Source: Aeromonas diversa CDC 2478-85 (GTDB lineage Bacteria > Pseudomonadota > Gammaproteobacteria > Enterobacterales > Aeromonadaceae). Taken from it: a DNA stretch of 64,000 nt. The notes beneath the pieces are model-generated. The model was not told the DNA's origin. It ran no database searches and saw only the letters and a list, made by a program, of their open reading frames with translations. Below are positions 16,920 through 26,517 of the stretch, one piece after another (positions within the stretch are counted from its first letter, which is position 1; each line of letters opens with the position of its first letter). The position numbers and the translations under genes were made by a program. The stretch covers positions 250,833 to 314,832 of the forward strand of contig NZ_CDCE01000029.1 in assembly GCF_000819805.1 (NCBI RefSeq), given 5' to 3'.

Positions 16920-17885
16920 TCAGTCGTCGAAGACGCCGAAGTGTTCCTTGGAGAAGGCGATACGCTGGGCCACGTTCATCTTGCTGCTGCCCAGGCGCTC
17001 CACCGCCTTCAAGTTCGGCACCAGGCCACGTCCGTTGGCGATCTGAATGGAGAGACCGGGGCGGGCGTTGAGCTCGAGCAGCATGGGGCCGCGATGCTTG
17101 TCGAGCACCATGTCGGTGCCGATGTAGCCGAGCCCCGACATCTCGTAGCAGGAGGCCGCCAGGGTCAACAGGGTATCCCAGTGGGGCACCTTGAGCTCAT
17201 ACAGATCGAGGCCGGTGTCCGGATGGTGGCGGATCGGCTGGTTGAACTGCACGGCGCGCAGGGCCCGGCCGGTGCGCAGGCACAAGCCCACCCCGACGGC
17301 GCCCTGGTGCAGGTTGGCCTTGCCGTCCGAGGCGGCGGTGGAGAGGCGCATCATGGCCATCACAGGGAAGCCCTTGAAGATGATGACCCGCGAATCGGGC
17401 ACCCCTTCGAAGGAGTAGCCGTCGAACACGTCATCGAAGTTGATGAGGTCTTCGACCAGCACCTTATCGGGCTTGCCACCCAGGGAGTAGAGGCCGGCCA
17501 GGATGTTGGAGATGTGACGCTCCAGATCCTGCACCGTCTCGGCCTTGCCGTTGGGCTTGTAGTAGAGGCCATCTTCGTGACGCAGGATCACCAGGATCCC
17601 CTTGCCGCCCGAGCCGCGGGCCGGCTTGATACAAAAGCCTGGCCACTCGCGCACCATCTCGGCGATCCGGGTGACTTCGTGCTGCTCGCGGATGGTGCCA
17701 ATCAGCTTGGGCACCGTTACCCCGGCATCGAGGGCGATGCGCTTGGTCTGCAGCTTGTCATCCACCAGGGGGTAGAGACGGCGCGGGTTGTAGCGGCTGA
17801 TGTAGGAGTGGTTGCGCTTGTTCATGCCGAGGATGCCCGCTGCCGAGAGCGTCCAGGGCCAGGTGTACTTTTCCCAGAAGGCCAT
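16920..17885 (-). CDS. RimK-like ATP-grasp ligase (alpha-L-glutamate ligase-like)
   Basis: 321 residues. The ATP-grasp fold is seen in FCIKPARGSGGKGILVI (ATP-binding lysine and glycine loop), DKVLVEDLINFD and the C-terminal metal/ATP motif GPMLLELNARPGLSIQIANG. It belongs to the RimK-related amidoligase group that forms peptide-like bonds to a carboxylate; the substrate is unknown. It is the third gene of a set with an inactive 7TM transglutaminase (one base away) and a retropepsin-like lipoprotein. This triad recurs in proteobacteria and was noted in comparative genomics of amidoligases. The start at 17885 puts the ATG next to the upstream stop. Confidence 0.85.
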   Translation of the reverse strand: MAFWEKYTWPWTLSAAGILGMNKRNHSYISRYNPRRLYPLVDDKLQTKRIALDAGVTVPKLIGTIREQHEVTRIAEMVREWPGFCIKPARGSGGKGILVILRHEDGLYYKPNGKAETVQDLERHISNILAGLYSLGGKPDKVLVEDLINFDDVFDGYSFEGVPDSRVIIFKGFPVMAMMRLSTAASDGKANLHQGAVGVGLCLRTGRALRAVQFNQPIRHHPDTGLDLYELKVPHWDTLLTLAASCYEMSGLGYIGTDMVLDKHRGPMLLELNARPGLSIQIANGRGLVPNLKAVERLGSSKMNVAQRIAFSKEHFGVFDD

Positions 17886-17886
17886 C

Positions 17887-19422
17887 TTAGTGCTTGCCCT
17901 CGTTGTCCTTACCGGCATTCATCTCGTCCACCAGCGGCTTGAAGCGCTTGAGCTCGCTCAGCTTGTAGCCGGTGTAGTTACCCATCAACAGCACGGTCGC
18001 CATCAGCACCAGCTGCAGGCCGAGGAAGTTGAAGGTGAGATGACGGATGAGCTCGTTATCCATGGCGAGGTAAGCGATGACCGCCACCAGCAGGGAGCCG
18101 CCGCCTTGCTTCATCACCTCTTTCGGACCCTCTTCCTCCCACAGGATGGACATCCGCTCGATAGTCCAGGAGAGGATGATCATCGGGAAGAAAGTGATCT
18201 TCATGCCGTCGGTCAAGCCCAGCTTGAACGCGAATGCCGAGAAGATGCCGATCATCGAGATCACCATGATGATGACCGCCGATATTCGCGCCACCAGCAG
18301 CAGGTTCAGCCTGGAGAGATAGGAGCGGATGATAAGACCCGTGCCGACGATGAGCAGGAAGCCCACCAGACCGGTGAAGAGCTGGGTCTGAATGAAGGCC
18401 ACGGCGATCAGCACCGGCATGAAGGTACCGGAGGTCTTGATACCGACGAGGACGCGCAGGAACACCACCATTAGCACGCCGATGGGGATGAGCAGCAGCC
18501 CCTTGAACAGGGTTTGCTCTTCCAGCGGCAGGCTGTGGATAGAGAAGTTGAGCCAGTCCGATTTTTCGAACTTCTTGGCCAGGGCCACGCTGACCGGCTG
18601 CTCCTGCTCGATCATGGAGAAGGTCACCCGGGAGTTGTGACCGCCGGTCACATCCAACAGGGCGCCAGAGTTGTACTCCCACAGCAGCAGGTTATCCGGT
18701 TGCCCCTGCTGGCCGTTCTTGGGATCGAACAGTTGGAAGTCTTTGCCCTTGAATACTTGCAGATATTCCACCAGCTCCTGGCGGCGGCGACCGTCTTCCA
18801 GCTTCAGGGCGTGTACCACCCGGGCCGGCACGTCGGCGTTGTTGAGCAGCTGGGCGACCAGGATGGCGCGGCGCTTGTGGTTTTTCAGCAGCTCGGCGTT
18901 CTGGGTCTGGTTGTCCATCTCCTTGATGATTTCGCGGGTCAGGGTATAGGCGTCGGCGGAGCGCTCCTGGGCACGCTCGAGGATCTGGGCCATGGCGGTG
19001 GCGTAAGGCTCGCTCTCGATCTCTTTTTCGATGGCCGGGGGTTGGGAGACCGCCGCCGGTTTGGCGAAGCTGTCGGCCATCATATCGACGCGGTAGTAGA
19101 GCTCCTGACGACCGGTGGCCGAGCGAATCGACCACTCGGCGCGGGCATCCCCGTTCTTCTCGACAAACGAGAGACCATAGCCGGGACTTGCCGCGTTCTC
19201 ATCCATCAGGGTGAAGCCCTTCTGGGTGCCCGGTATCGCCAGGGAGGCGATCACCGGCTCGCCGTTGGCCTCAAACTCCAGCTTGGCCTCGATAGACCAG
19301 ATCTGACGCTTCTCACCCGGGGTGAGGGGGACATCCAGCGCAATGTGGTGATAAATGGTCATGCCCAGGCCGACCAGATAGAGCAGGGCGACCAGCAGAT
19401 AAAACGGCTTGCGAGAGACCAT
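17887..19422 (-). CDS. Inactive transglutaminase domain protein with seven-helix membrane region
   Basis: 511 residues. One N-terminal membrane anchor (about 7-27) is followed by a large periplasmic part with a transglutaminase-like core (about 150-255: NADVPARVVHALKLEDGRRRQELVEYLQVF). About seven membrane helices fill roughly 300-490. No Cys-His-Asp triad is evident in the core, consistent with the 'inactive transglutaminase, 7TM' family. It is encoded between the retropepsin-like lipoprotein gene (3-base gap) and the ATP-grasp gene (1-base gap), so all three are one operon and probably one envelope-linked complex. Confidence 0.85.
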   Translation of the reverse strand: MVSRKPFYLLVALLYLVGLGMTIYHHIALDVPLTPGEKRQIWSIEAKLEFEANGEPVIASLAIPGTQKGFTLMDENAASPGYGLSFVEKNGDARAEWSIRSATGRQELYYRVDMMADSFAKPAAVSQPPAIEKEIESEPYATAMAQILERAQERSADAYTLTREIIKEMDNQTQNAELLKNHKRRAILVAQLLNNADVPARVVHALKLEDGRRRQELVEYLQVFKGKDFQLFDPKNGQQGQPDNLLLWEYNSGALLDVTGGHNSRVTFSMIEQEQPVSVALAKKFEKSDWLNFSIHSLPLEEQTLFKGLLLIPIGVLMVVFLRVLVGIKTSGTFMPVLIAVAFIQTQLFTGLVGFLLIVGTGLIIRSYLSRLNLLLVARISAVIIMVISMIGIFSAFAFKLGLTDGMKITFFPMIILSWTIERMSILWEEEGPKEVMKQGGGSLLVAVIAYLAMDNELIRHLTFNFLGLQLVLMATVLLMGNYTGYKLSELKRFKPLVDEMNAGKDNEGKH

Positions 19423-19425
19423 GGA

Positions 19426-20217
19426 TTACTTCACATCCTTGAGCTGGGGTTTGGGCTGGATATATTCGCGGGCCACGTCGACCACGGCGATATCTTTGAG
19501 GAACTCACGACCCAGCAGCACGGGGAAGGTCATGTCGCTGCGATCCTTGAGGGTAAATTCGGCTTTCTCGGTCATGTCACCCAGGCGCACGGCCAGGCGC
19601 ACCACGGGGCGGCGATCCAGCTCATCGGCGGAGGCCTGACGCACGCGCACATGACGTACCAGCGGCGCCTCGATCTGGATACGGTCGTCCATATCCTGAT
19701 GGCTCAGGTAGAAGCGAACCCAATTCTTGCCGTTGCGCTCGAAGATGGTGATGTCCTGGGCGCTGATGGAGGAGGTGGTGGCGCCGGTGTCGACCCGGGC
19801 CTGGAAGGCGTCGTTGGCGGCGTCAACCCAGAGCCACTCGGCTTCACCGACCAGCAGTTTGCCATCCAGGGCATGGCCCTGGGCGGGTGAGGGACACTTG
19901 GCAGTGGGGATCACCACCGGCTTGGGTTCGGCACCCGGCAAGTTATCAAGCTTGCCGTCCACCTTGCTGACGGTTTGTTTCATACGCTTGAGATCATTGG
20001 TCAGCTGAGCAATGAGATCAGACTGGTGCTGGATCAACTGCTTCTGCTGCTGCATCAGGTTGGTCTGGAGCCGCTGTTCACTGAGGGAGAGTTCGTTTTT
20101 GAGCTCGGCCAGTGTGGCAGGCGGCGTTTCGGGTGCCTTGTCCATGGCCACACAACCACCCAAGGTGAACAGGGATAGCAGGGTCATGCCTTTGAGTGTG
20201 CTGTTCATGTGCTTCAT
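19426..20217 (-). CDS. Retropepsin-like aspartyl protease lipoprotein (ATP-dependent zinc protease/DUF785 family)
   Basis: 263 residues. A lipoprotein signal ends in LGGC (Cys22). A coiled-coil stalk follows (about 35-92, rich in Q, L and K) and then a C-terminal pepsin-like half domain with the catalytic motif DTGATTSS (Asp143) and the LLGREFLKD flap-end motif. Only one DTG is present, so activity would need a dimer as in retroviral proteases. Databases label the family 'ATP-dependent zinc protease' or RimB, but the sequence shows an aspartyl protease site. It is the first gene of the triad with the 7TM transglutaminase-like and ATP-grasp genes. Confidence 0.85.
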   Translation of the reverse strand: MKHMNSTLKGMTLLSLFTLGGCVAMDKAPETPPATLAELKNELSLSEQRLQTNLMQQQKQLIQHQSDLIAQLTNDLKRMKQTVSKVDGKLDNLPGAEPKPVVIPTAKCPSPAQGHALDGKLLVGEAEWLWVDAANDAFQARVDTGATTSSISAQDITIFERNGKNWVRFYLSHQDMDDRIQIEAPLVRHVRVRQASADELDRRPVVRLAVRLGDMTEKAEFTLKDRSDMTFPVLLGREFLKDIAVVDVAREYIQPKPQLKDVK

Positions 20218-20269
20218 TTTATTGGGCTTCCAAGAATGGAGTCAGTGTAACTGTCCTTGAGTTTATCGG

Positions 20270-22122
<1,853 letters not shown>

Positions 22123-22154
22123 TCACAGTAAAAAAAGTGGCGTCAGAGAGCCGA

Positions 22155-23006
22155 TTACCCCAGGTCGAGTGTTCCTTGGCGCGCCGAATCGTTTTCCCCG
22201 ATGAAAGGGGGCAGTGAATGACCCAATGCCTGAGCCACCTCACGAGCCAATTGAGGTGCATGGGCGTTGTCGGCGGTGTGAATAAAGAGGTAGAGATGCT
22301 TTCCCTCATCGAGCCACCGGCGCCAGTGTGGCAGCCAGGGTTGCAGGAAGGGGTGATTGTCTGCCGGGTTGGGCAGGCCGATGAAGCGCACCACTGGGGT
22401 GTGGGCGGTGGCCAGCAGGTGTACCGGCAGCTGCGGCTTCTTGCCCTGGGCGTCGATCATGGCCGCACTCTTTGCTGTCACCGAGAAGAGCGGACGGCTG
22501 TCGAGCATGATGCGGTTGACCCCACGCGCCATCAGCAGGTGGTTGAGGGCTCGCTCGGCCTCACCCTTGGCGAAGAAGTCCGGGTGGCGCACCTCGACCG
22601 CGTAGGCAAAGTCGGCCGGTAAGCGTTCGAGAAAGGCCTCGAGGCGCGCCAGCCCCGCAGGTCCGAAGCTTGCCGGCAGTTGCAGCTTGAGCAGGCCGAT
22701 CCGTTCGTGCAAGGGAGCAAGCAGCGCGACGAAGGCGCTCACCTCCCGATCCATGCCGAGCAGATCGCTCTGGTGGCTGATGGTCTTGGGAAATTTGAAG
22801 GTGAAGCGGAAGTCGTCATCCGTGGCGTCACGCCAGCGCAGTACCGTCTGCGGGGTGGGGCTGGCATAGAAGGTGGTGTTGCCCTCGATGGCGTTGAACA
22901 CCTGTGCGTAGTCTGCCAGATGATCGACCGGGCGGGTGGCGCGGCCAAGCAGCTGGCCGGGCCAGGCGGGGTGACTCCATTGGGGCAGACCGAGATAGAG
23001 TGGCAT
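22155..23006 (-). CDS. yecE: DUF72 domain protein (YecE family)
   Basis: 283 residues with DUF72 TIM-barrel signatures: N-terminal LGLPQWSHPAWPG, VFNAIEGNTTFYASP, FRFTFKFPKTISH and YAVEVRHPDFF. The molecular function is not established for the family. It follows the same strand and direction as cmoAB. The C-terminal IHTADNAHAP segment is also conserved in the family. Confidence 0.88.
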   Translation of the reverse strand: MPLYLGLPQWSHPAWPGQLLGRATRPVDHLADYAQVFNAIEGNTTFYASPTPQTVLRWRDATDDDFRFTFKFPKTISHQSDLLGMDREVSAFVALLAPLHERIGLLKLQLPASFGPAGLARLEAFLERLPADFAYAVEVRHPDFFAKGEAERALNHLLMARGVNRIMLDSRPLFSVTAKSAAMIDAQGKKPQLPVHLLATAHTPVVRFIGLPNPADNHPFLQPWLPHWRRWLDEGKHLYLFIHTADNAHAPQLAREVAQALGHSLPPFIGENDSARQGTLDLG

Positions 23007-23103
23007 GATGCGATTTACGTAGAGAGGTGCATCGGGCTATTTTACCCGGGGCGGGCTTTTCCTCTATAATGTGCCCCCTTTTGTTACCAAATTCTTGTGA
23101 CCC

Positions 23104-23355
23104 ATGCCTATCTACGAATATCGTTGCGATGACTGTGGCCATGAATTGGCGAAACTGCAAAAGCTCTCCGATGCGCCCCTGACCGATTGCCCCTCTTGTC
23201 ACAAGAGCGCCTTGGTCAAACAAATCTCGGCGGCCGGTTTTCGGCTCAAGGGATCGGGGTGGTACGAGACCGACTTCAAACCGGGTAAGAAAAAGAATCT
23301 GGCCAGCTGCGAGACAGACGGTGCTTGCCAGTCGTGCCCGGCGGCTCAGGGTTAA
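23104..23355 (+). CDS. FmdB family zinc ribbon protein
   Basis: 83 residues beginning [14 protein letters not shown] with a second pair CPSCHKS, giving the C-x2-C...C-x2-C zinc ribbon of the FmdB/CxxC_CxxC_SSSS family. A further Cys-rich tail ([15 protein letters not shown]) occurs at the end. It sits 32 bases upstream of aspS in the same direction, a common placement in gammaproteobacteria, and is probably co-transcribed. Confidence 0.9.
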   Translation: MPIYEYRCDDCGHELAKLQKLSDAPLTDCPSCHKSALVKQISAAGFRLKGSGWYETDFKPGKKKNLASCETDGACQSCPAAQG

Positions 23356-23387
23356 TCGTCTCTCATTATTTCCGAAGGAAGAAGTCC

Positions 23388-25154
23388 ATGCGCACACATT
23401 ATTGCGGACAGGTCAACGAGGCCCATGAAGGGCAGACCATCACTCTCTGTGGCTGGGTGCACCGCCGTCGCGATCTTGGCGGTCTCATCTTTATCGACAT
23501 GCGTGACCGAGAGGGTCTGGTTCAGGTCTTCTTCGATCCGGACAAGCCCGAGGCGTTTGCCCTGGCCTCCGAGCTGCGCGGCGAGTTCTGTATCCAGGTT
23601 AAAGGCGTGGTCCGTCTGCGCCCCGAGTCCCAGCGCAACGTCGAGATGGCCACCGGTGCCATCGAGGTGTTCGGCCACGAACTGACCATCATCAACCGCG
23701 CCGAGCCCCTGCCGCTGGACTTCAACCAGGTCAACAGCGAAGAGGTGAGCCTCAAGTACCGCTACCTGGATCTGCGTCGCCCCGAGATGGCAAAGTTCCT
23801 GAAGACCCGTGCCAAGGCCAGCGCCTTCGTACGCCGCTTCATGGACGAGCACGGCTTCCTCGACATCGAGACCCCGATGCTGACCAAGGCCACCCCGGAA
23901 GGCGCTCGCGACTACCTGGTACCGAGTCGTGTGCACAAGGGCAAGTTCTACGCCCTGCCGCAGTCCCCGCAGCTGTTCAAGCAGCTGCTGATGATGTCCG
24001 GCTTCGACCGCTACTACCAGATCGTCAAGTGCTTCCGTGACGAAGACCTGCGTGCCGACCGCCAGCCGGAATTCACCCAGATCGACGTGGAGACCTCCTT
24101 CATGACCGCACCGCAGGTGCGCGAAATCATGGAAGAGATGATCCGCAAACTGTGGCTGCACATTCTGGACGTGGATCTCGGCGACTTCCCGATCATGACC
24201 TTCGACGAAGCCATGCGTCGCTACGGCTCCGACAAGCCGGACCTGCGTCTGCCTATGGAGCTGGTCGATGTGGCAGATCTGCTGACTGCGGTCGACTTCG
24301 CCGTATTCGCCGGCCCCGCCAAGGATCCGAAAGGCCGCGTAGCTGCCCTGAAGGTACCGGGCGGCGCCGAGCTCTCTCGCAAGCAGATCGACGACTACAC
24401 CAAGTTCGTCGGCATTTACGGTGCCAAGGGACTGGCCTGGATGAAGGTCAACGAGGCGGCCAACGGTCTCGAGGGCGTGCAGTCCCCGGTGGCCAAGTTC
24501 CTCTCTGACGCCATCGTGCGCGAGATCCTGGCCCGTACCGGCGCAGCCGATGGCGACATCATTTTCTTCGGTGCCGACACCAAGAAGGTGGTCTGTGACG
24601 CCATGGGCGCCCTGCGCCTCAAGGTGGGTCGCGATCTTGGCCTGCTGGAGAACAGCTGGAAGCCGCTGTGGGTCATCGACTTCCCTATGTTCGAGGAAGA
24701 CGGCGAAGGCGGTCTGGCGGCCATGCACCACCCCTTCACCTCCCCGCGCGACATGAGCGCGAGCGAGCTCAGGGCCAACCCGCTGGCGGCTTATGCCAAC
24801 GCCTATGACATGGTCATCAATGGCTACGAAGTCGGTGGCGGCTCTGTGCGTATCCACAACGGCGAGATGCAGTCCACCGTGTTCGACATCCTGGGCATTG
24901 CCCCGGACGAGCAGCGTCAGAAGTTCGGCTTCCTGCTCGACGCGCTCAAGTACGGTACTCCGCCCCACGCGGGCCTGGCGTTCGGCCTGGACCGCCTCAG
25001 CATGCTGCTGACCGGCACCGAGAACATTCGCGACGTCATCGCCTTCCCGAAAACCACGGCGGCCGCCTGTCTGATGACCGACGCCCCGAGTTTTGCCAAC
25101 CCGGCCCAGCTGGGCGAACTGGCCATCGCCAGCACGGCCCAGGCCGACGAGTAA
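23388..25154 (+). CDS. aspS: Aspartyl-tRNA synthetase AspS
   Basis: 588 residues of a bacterial-type class II synthetase. An N-terminal OB anticodon-binding domain (about 1-105: [23 protein letters not shown]) is followed by the catalytic core with motif 2 [18 protein letters not shown], the GAD insertion domain typical of bacterial AspRS (about 285-420) and motif 3 [13 protein letters not shown]. The start at 23388 follows GAAGGAAG and matches the E. coli N-terminus (MRT.YCG). Confidence 0.97.
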   Translation: MRTHYCGQVNEAHEGQTITLCGWVHRRRDLGGLIFIDMRDREGLVQVFFDPDKPEAFALASELRGEFCIQVKGVVRLRPESQRNVEMATGAIEVFGHELTIINRAEPLPLDFNQVNSEEVSLKYRYLDLRRPEMAKFLKTRAKASAFVRRFMDEHGFLDIETPMLTKATPEGARDYLVPSRVHKGKFYALPQSPQLFKQLLMMSGFDRYYQIVKCFRDEDLRADRQPEFTQIDVETSFMTAPQVREIMEEMIRKLWLHILDVDLGDFPIMTFDEAMRRYGSDKPDLRLPMELVDVADLLTAVDFAVFAGPAKDPKGRVAALKVPGGAELSRKQIDDYTKFVGIYGAKGLAWMKVNEAANGLEGVQSPVAKFLSDAIVREILARTGAADGDIIFFGADTKKVVCDAMGALRLKVGRDLGLLENSWKPLWVIDFPMFEEDGEGGLAAMHHPFTSPRDMSASELRANPLAAYANAYDMVINGYEVGGGSVRIHNGEMQSTVFDILGIAPDEQRQKFGFLLDALKYGTPPHAGLAFGLDRLSMLLTGTENIRDVIAFPKTTAAACLMTDAPSFANPAQLGELAIASTAQADE

Positions 25155-25241
25155 GGCACGAGGCCGCGCATTGCGCGGCCCGTTCAGTTATTGCTGAGCG
25201 ATTAAATCATTGAAATTAAAAGAGTATAACGGAGAGTTTAT

Positions 25242-25982
25242 ATGGCAGGTCACAGTAAATGGGCCAACATCAAACACCGTAAGGCGGCTCAGGACGCCAA
25301 GCGTGGCAAGATCTTCACCAAGTTGATCCGTGAGATCACCACCGCGGCTCGCCTGGGTGATGCCGACCCGGCCAACAACCCGCGTCTGCGTGCCGCAGTG
25401 GCTGCCGCCCTGACCAGCAACATGACCCGTGACACCATCAACCGTGCCATCCAGCGCGGCGCCGGTGGTGGCGACGGTGAGCAGCTCGAGACCATCATCT
25501 ACGAAGGTTACGGCCCGGCCGGCTCCGCCTTCATGGTGGAGTGCCTGACCGACAACCGCAACCGCACCGTTGCCGAAGTGCGTCACGCCTTCAGCAAGTG
25601 CGGCGGTAACCTGGGTACCGACGGCTCCGTGGCTTACCTGTTCACCAAGAAGGGCGTACTGACCTTCGTGGGTGCCGATGAAGATGCCCTGATGGAAGCG
25701 GCTCTGGAAGCGGGTGCCGACGACGTGGTGACCGAAGAGGATGGCACCATCGAGGTGTACACCACCCCGAACGACTTCGGTACCGTACTCGATGGTCTGG
25801 AAGCCGCCGGCTTCAAGCCCGAGAGCGCCGAAGTGACTATGATCCCCTCCACCGAAGCCGAGCTGGACGCCGAGACTGCGCCCAAGCTGATGCGCCTCAT
25901 CGACATGCTGGAAGATCTGGACGACGTGCAGGAGGTGTACCACAACGGCTCCATCTCCGACGAGGTCGCAGCGACCCTGTGA
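25242..25982 (+). CDS. yebC: YebC/PmpR family DNA-binding regulatory protein
   Basis: 246 residues with the family start [22 protein letters not shown] (shown in part), [22 protein letters not shown]-like central motif and [13 protein letters not shown]. YebC proteins act as transcription regulators, and recent work links the family to translation of difficult peptide stretches. It lies downstream of aspS, the same neighbour order as in many gammaproteobacteria. GGAGAG precedes the start and a terminator follows. Confidence 0.95.
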   Translation: MAGHSKWANIKHRKAAQDAKRGKIFTKLIREITTAARLGDADPANNPRLRAAVAAALTSNMTRDTINRAIQRGAGGGDGEQLETIIYEGYGPAGSAFMVECLTDNRNRTVAEVRHAFSKCGGNLGTDGSVAYLFTKKGVLTFVGADEDALMEAALEAGADDVVTEEDGTIEVYTTPNDFGTVLDGLEAAGFKPESAEVTMIPSTEAELDAETAPKLMRLIDMLEDLDDVQEVYHNGSISDEVAATL

Positions 25983-25988
25983 TGCAAT

Positions 25989-26019
25989 AACGGCGGCCAA
26001 CTGGCCGCCGTTCTTTTTT
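25989..26019 (+). terminator. Rho-independent terminator after yebC
   Basis: AACGGCGGCC-aact-GGCCGCCGTT stem followed by CTTTTTT. Confidence 0.92.
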
Positions 26020-26050
26020 CCCACCCGGTGCGGGCCAGGCCGCACCTGCT

Positions 26051-26497
26051 CTAGACCCTGATGGGGTCATCGCCGCTGGTGGCACTCAGTTGCTCGATGG
26101 CGGTCGCCCAGTTCTCGGCATGATACAGGGCGACTATCTTGCCATCGCGGATCTGGTGGATGTCGATGGTCATGATATTGAATGATCGACCGCCGTAGGG
26201 AACGCCCATAAAGGTGTCACTCGGGGTGCCCGTGAGGGCGCTGCGTACCGTCACAAACTCACCGTTGACGAACAGCTGGCGGATCTCCACGTCTATGTCC
26301 GGGATCAGGTTGAACAGGCGGCGCAGGAAGGTTGCCGTGTGCTCCTTACCCAGATAGTCGTCATTGTTGTAGTAAGACCGCCAGTCGTCGGCCAGTACGG
26401 CCAATCCCTTGTCAAAATCGCGCCGCTTGGCGCTGAACAGGTCATAGAAGGGGGTGATGATGCGGCGTGCCGCGTGTTCGTCGAGTTGGGTGTTCAT
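26051..26497 (-). CDS. SnoaL/NTF2-like protein (ester cyclase-type), last gene of the six-gene operon
   Basis: 148 residues with an NTF2-like cone fold pattern: helical start with ITPFYDLFSAKRRDFD, then ADDWRSYYNNDD, FLRRLFNLIPDIDVEIRQLFVNGEFVTVRSALTG and the closing IDIHQIRDGKIVALYHAENWATAIEQL. This resembles SnoaL-like polyketide cyclases and 'ester cyclases', but many such proteins merely bind ligands. The start at 26497 has GGAGG eight bases before it. It follows the GH13 gene by 20 bases, so it belongs to the minus-strand operon reaching up to 34834. Its substrate is unknown. Confidence 0.8.
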   Translation of the reverse strand: MNTQLDEHAARRIITPFYDLFSAKRRDFDKGLAVLADDWRSYYNNDDYLGKEHTATFLRRLFNLIPDIDVEIRQLFVNGEFVTVRSALTGTPSDTFMGVPYGGRSFNIMTIDIHQIRDGKIVALYHAENWATAIEQLSATSGDDPIRV

Positions 26498-26517
26498 GGT
26501 GTTTTCCTCCGATGGAA

